This document shows, piece after piece, positions 8,918 to 18,384 of a stretch of 64,000 nucleotides of DNA. Source of the stretch: Schleiferia thermophila (lineage in GTDB: Bacteria; Bacteroidota; Bacteroidia; Flavobacteriales; Schleiferiaceae). The translations under genes and the position numbers were made by a program. Below the pieces are notes generated by a model. That model ran no database searches. It had not been told where the DNA came from and saw only the letters and a program-made list of their open reading frames with translations. How positions within the stretch are numbered: position 1 is the stretch's first letter; the number at the start of each line of letters is the position of its first letter. Location: contig NZ_QPJS01000004.1 of the NCBI RefSeq assembly GCF_003337435.1, positions 169,646 to 233,645 of the forward strand, in the 5' to 3' direction.

Positions 8918-10103
8918 TCTCCATCATCTATAACTTACCCTGGGCTTATACTTGACTGTGAAATGCATAAGCGGGGGAATGTTTTTCCCAATGCTCAATT
9001 CAGTTGGTCCGTTGCTGTCTGAAAATTTTTAGTCCTTGAGGTAGGAAGAATAGAGTTTGTATAAGCTCTTGCACACACAATCAGATTAGAGGAAAAAGCT
9101 CTCATCTGGGGTTGGAAAGGCGATATACCTTGCCATGGTTTCAGACTTCGGGTACACAAACCTTCGGTAAGAGTTAGTGGTAATCCAATCTGCGGGAGTA
9201 AATCTCATGTTCTTTTCAAACAAATTTTGAACGCATTCAATTCGTAGTGGTAGACTACAACTGAAATTTCCTGTATGTGGTATTTCAATAGCTACCGATT
9301 ACTTGTATTAAATATACAGAAATGCTGTACAGTTTGAACGTCCAAACGTGCCGTATTTTGTCTCAAATGGGTTCAACTAAATCTTTATACGCTTCATAAG
9401 TTTAATTCGGAACGGTGCCTTACCATGGTAGCGCAATAATGAAACGGCATTATCTCCACCTTCAGTATCTGCAACGAAATGTGCCTACTTGGTTAAACAT
9501 CCTTTAATGTCATTATTTTAGAACCTTTTTAGTTGGCAGTCCAATGCTTGTGTAGAGACGAAACTGAACCGGGAAAATCTGCCCCAGGACCATTGAGTAC
9601 ATCACTGAAACATACAAAAACCAGTACTCCAACTTTTTTCCAAATTGGACGCTTAGAACTTGCAGACAAAATATACTTCGCCAGTGTATGTCCAGGTTAG
9701 AAATTGATAATAAACACCAACAATTGATATCAAATGGCCATCGTGTCGTTTTTGTAGTCCGGTTTATCATTTAAATAAAACAATAACTAGACAAGAATGT
9801 GACTTTAAAAATGCGAGATCTGATAACCGACTTCCTCAAATACTTGTGGCAGTAACTTTTAGCAAATTAGAGATGTGATACATTCGAAATCCTTTCTGTA
9901 TTGACATACAATCTATCTAATCTAAATTCGTAAGAATGGATGAATCAAAAATACCAAATAAATGAATTGAAATTTGATAGAAAAAAACTTTTTTTAATAC
10001 GGATTTGAGGTCAGAGCATTGCCTGAAGAAATGTTTTCGACAAGTAGATAAAATAATTGAATAGATTCGCGACAATTGTATTAAGTGCCGGCTGTTGCAG
10101 AGC

Positions 10104-10119
10104 TATGATATGTATCATA
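10104..10119. promoter_or_regulatory. CRP-like palindrome TATGA-N6-TCATA
   Basis: TATGATATGTATCATA is a perfect palindrome in its arms and shares the 12-base centre TGATATGTATCA with the better site at 19845-19860. It lies beside the terminator of the Cupin_8 gene with no promoter-proximal start codon nearby, so a regulatory role is doubtful. Confidence 0.25.
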
Positions 10120-10151
10120 AAACCCCGATTTGCATGTTACATCGGGGTTTT
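10119..10151 (-). terminator. Intrinsic terminator after the Cupin_8-like gene
   Basis: AAAACCCCGAT (10119-10129) pairs perfectly with ATCGGGGTTTT (10141-10151) across an 11-base loop. Read on the minus strand it gives an 11-bp stem followed by a T-rich tail, 32 bases after the stop at 10184. Confidence 0.8.
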
Positions 10152-10183
10152 GAAAAACGGCGCAAAAGATGTGTTTTGCTTTT

Positions 10184-11077
10184 TTAGGTTTGATTGATTA
10201 GGATGTCAGTTTGATTATGCCATTTTGCCATTCTTTTATAAGCATATTCATTTTTAAACTGTATCCAACGGTTGCCAAAAGCAGTACGAAACAAATTGTC
10301 CAAATGTCGTACGATGAATATATTGGAAACAGCCTCTGCCAAATGGGGTAGTTTGTGAGGCACAGACCTCAGCGCAAGTGAAAATCCGGCAGTATCATAT
10401 CGCATGTAATGCCACCAGCCTTCTGGCATATAGAGCATATCGCCATGCTGAAGCTCTGCATGGTAAAATGTGATTTTTTTCAATGCCGGATATTTTTCGA
10501 AGTCAGGATTTTCAAAATCTATCTCTTCCAGACAAATTGTGGAAAATGGCACATGATATATGTATTGCCGGGCTGAAGGCGGAGCTATCAATGCAGTCTT
10601 ATATCCCGCAAAGTGATAGTGGTAAATATTGCCCAGGTCTATATCGTAGTGCATAAATACTCTGGAACCAGCACCAGCAAAAAAAAGCATTGGCATACTC
10701 CTTAGCAGTGAAACTCCCAGATCAGGATAGACGATATCGTCTTTGAGCTGGGGTATTTCTTTCATGAGGTTGTAAAGAAAAATCCTGTAAGTACTGTCAC
10801 CGGCCAGCAAAAGATCGATATATTCTGCCAAAGGCATGCTGGCTACGGGTTCATTCACCTTGCGCGATGCATCTACTTTACTATTGTCGTATAAGGGTAC
10901 AATTTTATCTTTTCCTTGAATTTTAATATATTCAAACGACCACTTGCTGTAAGCAGGCCAATCTTTGGCAGCTCCTTTCACTATCACAGGAATTTGAAGC
11001 TTGTAATAGTGGTTAAGGAATTGTTCTTTGCTGAGATGGTCTATTGTTTCTATTGGTTGGATAAACAACTGTCTCAT
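10184..11077 (-). CDS. Cupin-like (Cupin_8/JmjC-type) Fe(II)/2-oxoglutarate oxygenase family protein
   Basis: 297 aa. The jelly-roll motifs are readable: PVIVKGAAKDWPAYSKWS near the N terminus, FMHYDIDLGNIYHYHFAGYKTALIAPP (about 140-165) with the HxD iron-ligand pair, and GDMLYMPEGWWHYMRY (about 217-232) with the distal His. This is the arrangement of FIH/JMJD5-type protein hydroxylases. The substrate in bacteria is generally unknown. The gene stands alone between a terminator and a PAP2 gene. Confidence 0.82.
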   Translation of the reverse strand: MRQLFIQPIETIDHLSKEQFLNHYYKLQIPVIVKGAAKDWPAYSKWSFEYIKIQGKDKIVPLYDNSKVDASRKVNEPVASMPLAEYIDLLLAGDSTYRIFLYNLMKEIPQLKDDIVYPDLGVSLLRSMPMLFFAGAGSRVFMHYDIDLGNIYHYHFAGYKTALIAPPSARQYIYHVPFSTICLEEIDFENPDFEKYPALKKITFYHAELQHGDMLYMPEGWWHYMRYDTAGFSLALRSVPHKLPHLAEAVSNIFIVRHLDNLFRTAFGNRWIQFKNEYAYKRMAKWHNQTDILINQT

Positions 11078-11194
11078 AAATACCCTTTTGGTCTTGGCAA
11101 AATTACTAAAAAGTAGGCCATATTAACACTAAGGTAATATAACCGGAAAATATGCGGAAAAAATGACAATATTTCAGATGTAACTGCACAAATT

Positions 11195-12004
11195 TCAGTT
11201 TATTAAAACGGCTATTCTTATGTGCATAGGATTGATGTCATAATTGATGGTAGTCTGATTATTTTGCCTTTTCATATGAATTTTTGGAACTACATAGCCA
11301 ATCGACCATCCAATAGCTGCACCTGCTAATACATCTGTAAAGTGATGTACTCCGGAGTAATATCTCAAAAATCCTGAAGTTACAGCAGCAGTATAAGTAC
11401 TAATCAAAAGAATTTTTGATAATAAAGTCTTATCTGAAATTGTCGAGTAATATCCATGCACAAAGCCTACGGCTGAAAATGCCAGAGCTGTATGTCTGGA
11501 GGGAAAAGAATTCAGACTCTCAATACCCCGATAGCCTACCGGATTGTAATTACCTGAATACACCTCAGGCCTCGGTCTTCTGCTAATGAGTTTTAATGTG
11601 GTGATAGTTAAATAGGTAGTTAAATAAGTTTCTATTCCCATCACAGCCATCACGGCCAATGGTTTGTTTTTTTTAACTTCAAAAGCCAGCAAGGTGGGTA
11701 TTGCTAGTGTAGCGATCATGCTGTAATGACTCGTTCGCTCTGCACAATAGTCATACGTTCTATAGGTAATTCGATCTAAAACAAACAAATCATCCCTCGA
11801 AAACCCTATAAGATCGTCTCCGGTGGGAACTGCTAAATTTGACCTAAGAGCAGGATGTAGAAGGAATAGTCCTACGTTAATACCTGATATAGCGGCTTCG
11901 GTGGCCAGATTCAGGCTGAATGGGAAATTACTTTCTACCTGTCCGAAGGCACAATTCCAAAAAATAAGAAAGATTTGAAAATCAATTATTTTTCTCAATT
12001 TCAA
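11195..12004 (-). CDS. Exported or membrane PAP2-family phosphatase
   Basis: 269 aa from a TTG at 12004, preferred because it yields the signal peptide MKLRKIIDFQIFLIFWNCAFG; the ATG at 12049 would put 15 hydrophilic residues in front and lengthen the overlap with the upstream gene to 68 bases. The PAP2 triad is present: KLISRRPRP (motif 1), FPSRHTALAFS (motif 2, PSGH variant SRHT) and RYYSGVHHFTDVLAG (motif 3, His and Asp). Hydrophobic helices lie between. Such enzymes dephosphorylate lipid phosphates such as undecaprenyl or phosphatidyl-glycerol phosphates; the substrate here is not known. Confidence 0.8.
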   Translation of the reverse strand: MKLRKIIDFQIFLIFWNCAFGQVESNFPFSLNLATEAAISGINVGLFLLHPALRSNLAVPTGDDLIGFSRDDLFVLDRITYRTYDYCAERTSHYSMIATLAIPTLLAFEVKKNKPLAVMAVMGIETYLTTYLTITTLKLISRRPRPEVYSGNYNPVGYRGIESLNSFPSRHTALAFSAVGFVHGYYSTISDKTLLSKILLISTYTAAVTSGFLRYYSGVHHFTDVLAGAAIGWSIGYVVPKIHMKRQNNQTTINYDINPMHIRIAVLIN

Positions 12005-12572
12005 GTTGTTGTGAAGCTTCTTTAAGTTTTTCGAACCACTCATGGCCATATTTTCGGATCAATGCTTCCCTGACAAACTGGTACACTGGAACGCTGAGTT
12101 CTCGGCCCAATTCACAAGCCGGGTTGCAGATGTGCCATTTGTGATAATTTACGGCTTCAAAGTTTTTGTATTTGGTTATTCTTACAGGATATAAATGACA
12201 TGAAACGGGCTTTCTGAAATGCGTGGCGCCGGCTTTCCAGGCTAGTTCAATTCCACATTGGGCTGTACCATCTGCAGCAAAGACCACATATGCACACTCA
12301 CGTCCTTCTACCAGTGGTGTGACGGCTTCACCATCGCGCGAATCTCTAGCCCATGTACCACTGCGCTCTATGGCAGCAACTCCTTCTGACCTTAGAAAAG
12401 GTTTGATGTTCGGATACTCCTGTTCCAGGATTGTTGTTTCTTCAGCTTCCAGAGGAGCTCCAGAATCACCTTCCACACAACAAGCACCTCTGCACTTTGA
12501 TAAATTGCAGACAAATTCTCTGGTCATTACCTCTTCAGACACCACTGCACCGTCAATTTCTACCGCATACAT
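11982..12572 (-). CDS. DUF3109 family protein (Cys-rich)
   Basis: 196 aa from the ATG at 12572, matching the usual family start just before the VSEEVMTREFVCNLSKCRG segment; another ATG eight codons upstream is possible. The family signature CNLSKCRGACCVEGDSGAPL is intact, and further cysteines occur around CAYV, QCGIE, CHLYPVR and CNPAC. Together they could form a metal or Fe-S site, as suggested for YkgJ-like proteins. The function is not established. The next gene (PAP2) starts inside its 3' end. Confidence 0.85.
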   Translation of the reverse strand: MYAVEIDGAVVSEEVMTREFVCNLSKCRGACCVEGDSGAPLEAEETTILEQEYPNIKPFLRSEGVAAIERSGTWARDSRDGEAVTPLVEGRECAYVVFAADGTAQCGIELAWKAGATHFRKPVSCHLYPVRITKYKNFEAVNYHKWHICNPACELGRELSVPVYQFVREALIRKYGHEWFEKLKEASQQLEIEKNN

Positions 12573-12741
12573 AGTTCTTCGATTCTTGAAACACAAATAA
12601 AAATAGTGTCTGCAATAAATACGCTATAATTGTTACTAAAGAATTTGACCGAATGAAAGAAAGTTTTAAGCCACAGTTTATTGGTTTAAAAATCCTTCAT
12701 TAGTATTGCAACCTCACCTGTTTCAAATCCATTTCCACATT

Positions 12742-14028
12742 ATGCACCATCCAATCATATCTTCAAATACCTACAAATCTCTTAGACAACGGTTGAAAGA
12801 GCATTTGCCGTCGGGTAGCGTTGCCATTTTGGTGGCCAATGATATTATGCCTACCAATGCTGATGGCACCATGCCTTATATGCCCAATAAAGATATCGTA
12901 TATCTGACCGGAGTAGACCAAGAGGAGACTGTGCTTATTCTTTTTCCAGATGCAGTAAATCCGCAAAACCGCGAGATCTTACTAATCAGAGAGACCAACG
13001 AACACATCGCCCGCTGGGAGGGAGAAAAACTCACGAAAGAACAAGCCAGGGAGCTTACCGGAATTCAAAATGTTCAATGGAGAACACAACTTCCTCGCAT
13101 CCTGAAAGAGGTAATGGCGGAGGCTGAGTTTGTATATTTAAATACCAATGAGCACTTGCGACGTGATACACAGGTGATAAGTGCTGAGCATCGCTTTGCT
13201 CTTCAGCTTCGCGAAGAGTATCCGCTACATCAATACAGAAGACTATCGCCCATCATGCACTACTTGCGCAGTATCAAGCATCCGGAAGAGATTGAAGTGA
13301 TGAAAAAAGCTGCAGAAATCAATACGGCAGCTTACTTGCGTATACTGCGTTTCCTGAGACCGGGAGTCACTGAATATCAGCTTCAGGCGGAATTCATCCA
13401 TGAATACCTTAATTCAGGTGCATCGGGTTTCAGTTATGAGCCCATTATCGCTACCGGCGCCAATGCATGTATTTTGCATTATATCAAAAACCATTCGCTG
13501 GTGAAAGATGGGGACCTGGTCCTCTTCGATGTGGGATGCTGGTATCGCCACTATGCCAGTGATGTAACACGATGTTTCCCGGCTAATGGTACTTTTGATC
13601 CCCGACAGCGGGATGTATACAACGCAGTCCTCTACGTACAAAAAGAAGCCATGAACATGCTTCGCCCGGGTATATTACTTGCTGATTACCATAAAAAAGT
13701 GGGTGTGTTAATGACGGAGGTTTTAATAGACCTACACCTAATCACGCGCGAAGATGTGGAAAAGCAAGATACCGACTGGCCTGCATACAAAAAATACTTC
13801 ATGCACGGCACATCTCACTTTCTTGGTCTTGATGTGCATGATGTTGGGCTATGGCATAAGCCTGTTGAAGCGGGTATGGTCTTTACCGTAGAGCCGGGTA
13901 TATACATTCCTGAAGAAAAACTTGGCATTCGGATCGAAGACAATATTCTGGTCACCGATGATGGATATGAAAACTTTACTGCAGGTATTCCCAAAGAAAT
14001 TGAGGATATCGAATCGGCAATGAGATAA
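12742..14028 (+). CDS. Aminopeptidase P family metallopeptidase (M24B)
   Basis: 428 aa from MHHPIISSNTYKSLRQRL. An N-terminal AMP_N domain (about 5-140) is followed by the pita-bread catalytic domain. The five metal ligands can be placed: Asp in VLFDVGCWYRHYASDVTRCF (two Asp), His in HGTSHFLGLDVHD, Glu in FTVEPGIYIP and Glu in IRIEDNILV. It removes N-terminal residues preceding proline in the cytoplasm. Its stop abuts the convergent SCO gene stop with no gap. Confidence 0.93.
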   Translation: MHHPIISSNTYKSLRQRLKEHLPSGSVAILVANDIMPTNADGTMPYMPNKDIVYLTGVDQEETVLILFPDAVNPQNREILLIRETNEHIARWEGEKLTKEQARELTGIQNVQWRTQLPRILKEVMAEAEFVYLNTNEHLRRDTQVISAEHRFALQLREEYPLHQYRRLSPIMHYLRSIKHPEEIEVMKKAAEINTAAYLRILRFLRPGVTEYQLQAEFIHEYLNSGASGFSYEPIIATGANACILHYIKNHSLVKDGDLVLFDVGCWYRHYASDVTRCFPANGTFDPRQRDVYNAVLYVQKEAMNMLRPGILLADYHKKVGVLMTEVLIDLHLITREDVEKQDTDWPAYKKYFMHGTSHFLGLDVHDVGLWHKPVEAGMVFTVEPGIYIPEEKLGIRIEDNILVTDDGYENFTAGIPKEIEDIESAMR

Positions 14029-14706
14029 TCAATATCGGGGAGTTTCATCGCGCAATAAGATGGAAATGTGCTGGTTTAAGAGGGCAATATCATCGGGATT
14101 CGTACCATCGTAAAAGCCGCGCAACCTGCCTTTTGTGTCGACCAGTACTACATTTTCGGTATGAATAAATCCGTGGTCATCATCATCGCTAGGTCCTGAT
14201 TTTACTGCAAAATAGACTTTGCGAGCCAGGCGTTGAATCTCAGCTTCATCAGCCCATAGAAGCCACCAGATGCGGCTATCCAACCCATGCAATTCGGCAT
14301 ACCGGCGAAGTACGGGTACAGAATCGATAGCGGGCGTCACTGTATGTGAGAGAATAATTATATGAGGATTGTTTTTGTACGCTTCCTGTACGGACTTTAA
14401 CTCGCGCGTCATATCAATGCAGATCGATGGGCAGGTAGTAAAAAAGAAGTTGACGACTCTGATTTTTCCAGCTAGGGTTTTGCTGGTTATAGTATCGCCC
14501 AAATGATTGACAGCGGTAAAGTCCCCTGTGGTAAAATTTCTGCCTATGCGTCGCAGACTGCTGTCTACGAGCTCAGGGTTGATATCTGCAGGGTTGTATA
14601 TGGGAAGTCGTTCAGGTTCCTTGAGAATTCGGCCTCCGATGTAGTAAACGATGACCAGCAATATCGACGTCAAACTCACTACAGTGATTTTTGCTTTCTT
14701 TGTCAT
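14029..14706 (-). CDS. SCO1/SenC family copper or redox protein
   Basis: 225 aa. One N-terminal membrane anchor (VSLTSILLVIVYYIGGRIL), then a thioredoxin fold with FFFTTCPSICIDMTREL holding the CxxxC copper ligands and HGFIHTENVVLVD providing the distal His. SCO proteins deliver copper to CuA of cytochrome c oxidase or protect thiols in the periplasm. No oxidase genes are nearby. The gene converges with aminopeptidase P. Confidence 0.9.
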   Translation of the reverse strand: MTKKAKITVVSLTSILLVIVYYIGGRILKEPERLPIYNPADINPELVDSSLRRIGRNFTTGDFTAVNHLGDTITSKTLAGKIRVVNFFFTTCPSICIDMTRELKSVQEAYKNNPHIIILSHTVTPAIDSVPVLRRYAELHGLDSRIWWLLWADEAEIQRLARKVYFAVKSGPSDDDDHGFIHTENVVLVDTKGRLRGFYDGTNPDDIALLNQHISILLRDETPRY

Positions 14707-14803
14707 AAATCTGAGAAATTATAATCAAGGATATGAAAATACAAGACAAATCACCGATGTAAAAACACCATTTTGAAAAAATTGCTTTAAAAAAATCTCT
14801 TAA

Positions 14804-16432
14804 ATGACCAGAGTAGAATCCCGCCCTGTTCTGTCAGTAAAAAATTTACAGATTACCAGTAAAGACCCATTTTTTCAGCTGGTTAAGGGGGTTTCATTTG
14901 AAATAAAACAAGGTCATCGGCTTGCCTTAGTAGGCGAAAGTGGTTCTGGTAAGTCATTGATATGCAGGGCTATTTCAGGATTGCTCCCTCAAGGTTTGAG
15001 TTCATTTGCCGATGAAATGAGTCTTCAAAACGGAACTGAGAAAATAAATTTATGCCACAACAGTAAACAAGAAAAGCTTTCAGGCTTCATCGGATATGTA
15101 TTTCAAGAGCCTATGAGTGCTTTAAACCCCGTACTGCCGGTGGGTCGGCAAGTACAGGAGGCAATAGAGCACGAGCCAGGCACCTGGAGTGAAAAGAAAC
15201 AAAGGGTACTTTATTGGCTGGATAAGGTCAAACTACCTTCACCGGAAACTACGTACAAAAAGTATCCGCATCAGCTCAGCGGAGGTCAGCGGCAGCGTAT
15301 AGTAATCGCTATGGCCATGATCAAAAATCCTATATTGTTGATTGCTGATGAGCCCACGACTGCTCTGGATGTAATTGTACAAGCAGAAATTGTAGAGTTG
15401 ATTGCCGAATTGTGCCGAGAGGGCCGTACATCTTTGCTCTTTGTGAGCCATGATCTGGACCTTGTCGCAAAATTTTGCACCGATATTCTGGTGATTAGAC
15501 ATGGGGAGAAAGTGGAATATGGAGATTTGAAAGCAGTGATTCGAAAACCTAATCATCCCTACACCAGAGCACTTCTACTCTCAAAACCAAGACTTGACCA
15601 CAAACCTCTCCGGCTTCCGGTAGTATCTGATTTTATTGGAGAAAAAAATACCTTGAATTCTGCAGCAAAAGCCGGTTTCGTATCCGATGTACACCAACAG
15701 AAAACCAGGCATCCGGTTGTAACCCTTCGGTCCATTTACAAAGTATATCGCCAATCCAACAATTTTACGGAAGCAATCTCCGGATTGGATCTTGTAATGT
15801 TTAGTGGTGAAACTGTTGGACTGGTAGGGCCATCCGGCTGTGGAAAATCCACATTAGCCCGAATTCTATGTGGAATAGAGAAGCCAGATTCTGGAGAAGT
15901 TATCATTCATTGGCAAGGCAGGAGAGCTGATGTCGTACAGCTGGTGTTTCAGGACCCATTTTCAAGTCTCAATCCGGCTTTAAGCATCGGTAATCAGGTC
16001 ATGGAGCCGCTGATTGCAAAGGGAATTTCGCGGGATACAGCCAGAAAAGAAGCAATGGAAATGCTTAAAATTACAGGTATTGAACCGGAAAGATTTTCGG
16101 ACTATCCACATCGGTTTTCGGGTGGTCAGCGTCAACGCATTGCCATTGCTCGAGCTTTAATTTTAAAACCAGCACTGGTAGTGCTCGACGAAAGTGTGGC
16201 TGCATTGGATGTATCGGTGCAGGCAGTAGTCATCAATCTCCTGAATGATTTAAAAGATGCATTTGGATTGAGTTACTTGTTTATTACCCACAATCTGGTG
16301 ATTGCTCAGTATTTCTGTGACAAAATCCTAGTCATGTATCAGGGCAAAATAGTCGATAGCTGGTCTGGTAAGCTACCTGAAAGTCTTCAACATCCTTTCA
16401 GTCAGCGCTTGTTTCAAGTTGTCAGGGGCTAA
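14804..16432 (+). CDS. ABC transporter ATP-binding protein, tandem NBDs (oligopeptide/DppDF type)
   Basis: 542 aa with two complete ATPase domains. NBD1: Walker A GESGSGKS, signature LSGGQRQR, Walker B LLIADEPTTALD. NBD2: Walker A GPSGCGKS, signature FSGGQRQR, Walker B LVVLDESVAALD. Each domain carries the oligopeptide-importer C-terminal signature (HPYTRALLLSKP after NBD1, HPFSQRLFQ after NBD2). This corresponds to fused DppD-DppF as in GsiA/YejF. No permease or binding protein lies beside it, so the partner components must be elsewhere. Confidence 0.93.
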   Translation: MTRVESRPVLSVKNLQITSKDPFFQLVKGVSFEIKQGHRLALVGESGSGKSLICRAISGLLPQGLSSFADEMSLQNGTEKINLCHNSKQEKLSGFIGYVFQEPMSALNPVLPVGRQVQEAIEHEPGTWSEKKQRVLYWLDKVKLPSPETTYKKYPHQLSGGQRQRIVIAMAMIKNPILLIADEPTTALDVIVQAEIVELIAELCREGRTSLLFVSHDLDLVAKFCTDILVIRHGEKVEYGDLKAVIRKPNHPYTRALLLSKPRLDHKPLRLPVVSDFIGEKNTLNSAAKAGFVSDVHQQKTRHPVVTLRSIYKVYRQSNNFTEAISGLDLVMFSGETVGLVGPSGCGKSTLARILCGIEKPDSGEVIIHWQGRRADVVQLVFQDPFSSLNPALSIGNQVMEPLIAKGISRDTARKEAMEMLKITGIEPERFSDYPHRFSGGQRQRIAIARALILKPALVVLDESVAALDVSVQAVVINLLNDLKDAFGLSYLFITHNLVIAQYFCDKILVMYQGKIVDSWSGKLPESLQHPFSQRLFQVVRG

Positions 16433-16481
16433 ATCCCAATACAGTAGCCTGTAGCTGTGGAAAAAGCTGATTAGGCGTTGC

Positions 16482-16919
16482 TCAGAAACCTGCTTTGATA
16501 TAGTTCCAGCCTTCTTTTTGTTTCTTAACTATGTGAACTATTCCGGCTTTCACAAAGCCGGCTTCATCCAGAATGTCTTCTCTGGGGACATTGCGTTCAC
16601 TCATCGAAAATTCACAAGCTTTGAACGTGACGCCCTTAGATGTAAAATGAGCAATTTTGTCCTGTACTTTAGATTTTGATTTTTGCAGAATGCTCAATCC
16701 CGGTCCGTGACATACTACTTCAATCATCACACTGGGCTCTACGCTGGTGATGTTGGTAAGTTGTTTCATGAGCGCTTTGTGCGCGAGGGTGTCGTCCGTT
16801 GTAAGCTGAAAGATTATTTTCAGTGGTTCCACTTCGGGAGTTTTGCCCCTTTTCTGAGCAAAGACACTGAGCACTGCAAGGCTCATGGACAAGGTTAATA
16901 AAATGGATTGGATTCTCAT
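16482..16919 (-). CDS. Exported DsrE-family protein
   Basis: 145 aa from MRIQSILLTLSMSLAVLSVFA, a signal peptide; the longer frame upstream overlaps the cytochrome gene. The mature part has the DsrE/YchN fold pattern: EPLKIIFQLTTDDTLAHKAL, MIEVVCHGPGLSILQ, and FKACEFSMSERNVPREDI with a conserved-position Cys. Cytoplasmic DsrE proteins carry persulfide sulfur on cysteine; an exported one next to a thiosulfate-oxidising cytochrome could act in the periplasm. It begins 4 bases after that gene and is the last of the sulfur cluster. Confidence 0.8.
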   Translation of the reverse strand: MRIQSILLTLSMSLAVLSVFAQKRGKTPEVEPLKIIFQLTTDDTLAHKALMKQLTNITSVEPSVMIEVVCHGPGLSILQKSKSKVQDKIAHFTSKGVTFKACEFSMSERNVPREDILDEAGFVKAGIVHIVKKQKEGWNYIKAGF

Positions 16920-16923
16920 TTGA

Positions 16924-17928
16924 CTATTGTTTTTTGCTTTGGTTGTAAAAAGAAAGTATGGGCTGCCAGGGTCCGAATTTGTGTTGAATTTCAGAGAATG
17001 TGTCAGCATAAGGACCAAAAGGGTGGTCTACAGGTTTTTTGCTCACATCGGGCCAATCTGTAGGTACAGGTTTATGGGGCCGTGGTTGTGAGTTTACGTA
17101 TGCTGCGACGTCCCATGCTTCTTCATCGGTGAGCATTGGCATTTGGTGTGTGGCTCCCAGTGGCATGTTGAATTTTACATATTTTGCAAAGTTGGTTATC
17201 CGATACAGGCCTGCAGCATCGTTGTACGAATCCTTACCCCAAAGGGGTGGATAGAGATATTCGACACCATCCGGATGCTTTAAACCTTGGCCGTCGGCTT
17301 GATGGCAGCTTTGACATTTTTGCTGATAGACAATTTTTCCCTTTTCCGGATCAGCAGGTCTATCGAGCATATTGAAGTCTTTTAATCCAGAACCAGGAGC
17401 TCTTTCACTTTTTTTCACGTTCGAACCCAAAAATTCGATGTATGCTTTGATGGCTTGCATTTCTCTGCTTTCAGTTTTGGGAGCTGTTCCATTGAGGCTT
17501 CTTTCAAAGCAATCGGTTACCCTCTTGTAGATGTCTTCTTCTGTACCGCTTCGAGGTCTGTATTTTGGATACATAGAGGCTACTGAGCCATAGTTGTTTC
17601 CAAATGGTTTTGTGCCCGCATCAAGGTGACAATTCTGGCAGTTCATGCCATTGGTAAGTTTTGCTACCGAACCATTTGGCCCGAGATATTTGGCAGTATG
17701 TGCAATCAGATCTTTTCCATAGAGCACCAATTCCCTTTGTACAGGATCTGGTATTGTCTCCGGAAGAGGAGCAATCCACAGCTCTTCTTCGCTTTTTGAA
17801 GCAGATAATTGTACAGATTGAGTTTGTAAACCAGAATTTGAAATTTTACTGTTCTCTACAATGACCACTACAATGCTGACGAGGGTCACTGTGATAAGTA
17901 GCCAAAGAATGGTTCTATTTGTTTTCAT
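16924..17928 (-). CDS. Dihaem cytochrome c, thiosulfate dehydrogenase TsdA-like
   Basis: 334 aa with an N-terminal signal anchor (about 7-25) and two haem c motifs, CQNCH (97-101) and CQSCH (205-209). The pattern around them, MNCQNCHLDAGTKPFGNNYG, RVTDCFERSLNG, YPPLWGKDSYNDAAGLYR, FNMPLGATHQMPMLTDEEAWDVAAYVNSQPRP, is what I know from TsdA, which oxidises two thiosulfates to tetrathionate (or the reverse) in the periplasm. Cys140 in DCFERS is at the place of the unusual His/Cys ligand of TsdA haem 1. Placement among rhodaneses and YeeE proteins supports this. Direction of catalysis is not decidable. Confidence 0.82.
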   Translation of the reverse strand: MKTNRTILWLLITVTLVSIVVVIVENSKISNSGLQTQSVQLSASKSEEELWIAPLPETIPDPVQRELVLYGKDLIAHTAKYLGPNGSVAKLTNGMNCQNCHLDAGTKPFGNNYGSVASMYPKYRPRSGTEEDIYKRVTDCFERSLNGTAPKTESREMQAIKAYIEFLGSNVKKSERAPGSGLKDFNMLDRPADPEKGKIVYQQKCQSCHQADGQGLKHPDGVEYLYPPLWGKDSYNDAAGLYRITNFAKYVKFNMPLGATHQMPMLTDEEAWDVAAYVNSQPRPHKPVPTDWPDVSKKPVDHPFGPYADTFSEIQHKFGPWQPILSFYNQSKKQ

Positions 17929-17948
17929 AATACTACGCTAATTTTAAC

Positions 17949-18362
17949 TCAGTGCGGCAGTTTATCCATCAATAAACCATAGAGATACGTTCCTATCACG
18001 GCAAATACCAGGACTATGAGATAAGCTGAATATCCGTACCCAATGTTTACCACGATTGGACCAGGACATGAACCTGCCAAAGCCCAGCCCAGACCAAACA
18101 AAGTGCCTCCGAAAATGTATCTCTTGTAGGTTTTATCCTTTGGAAAAAAAACAATTGGATTACCGTGAAAGTCTCTCAGCTTAAATTTTTTAATGAGAAA
18201 TACTCCAATGGCTCCAATGGTTACTGCAGTGCCTATAATGCCATACATGTGAAATGCATCAAAGTGAAACATTTCATATATTCGATACCAAGAAATGGCT
18301 TCCGATTTAGCCATGATAATTCCGAATAGGATGCCAACGAGTACAAATCTTACAAGCTTCAT
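17949..18362 (-). CDS. Half-size YeeE/YedE family membrane protein (DUF6691-like)
   Basis: 137 aa with about four hydrophobic helices. The motif LAGSCPGPIVVNIGYG carries a single Cys in a helix break, comparable with the Cys-containing half-repeats of the thiosulfate transporter YeeE/TsuA. Paired with the 190-aa gene immediately upstream (22-base gap), it probably supplies the second half of a split transporter moving thiosulfate or a sulfur-containing anion across the inner membrane. Confidence 0.82.
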   Translation of the reverse strand: MKLVRFVLVGILFGIIMAKSEAISWYRIYEMFHFDAFHMYGIIGTAVTIGAIGVFLIKKFKLRDFHGNPIVFFPKDKTYKRYIFGGTLFGLGWALAGSCPGPIVVNIGYGYSAYLIVLVFAVIGTYLYGLLMDKLPH

Positions 18363-18384
18363 AGTCAGGTAGTATTATTGAGGA

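Larger units (their letters stand above)
8918..10183. other. 1.27-kb stretch without a recognisable gene
   Basis: No open frame longer than about 85 codons, and none of the translations in either direction shows a family motif. Stops are spread through all frames. The far end holds a hairpin terminator for the minus-strand gene at 10184 and a palindrome at 10104-10119. It could be a long-decayed gene or an untranslated RNA; the sequence does not decide. Confidence 0.6.

Noticed and set aside
9513..9770. 85-codon open frame on the minus strand in the gene desert
   Set aside because: Tryptophan- and cysteine-rich translation with no family motif, no neighbouring gene order to support it, and stops in the same frame on both sides.
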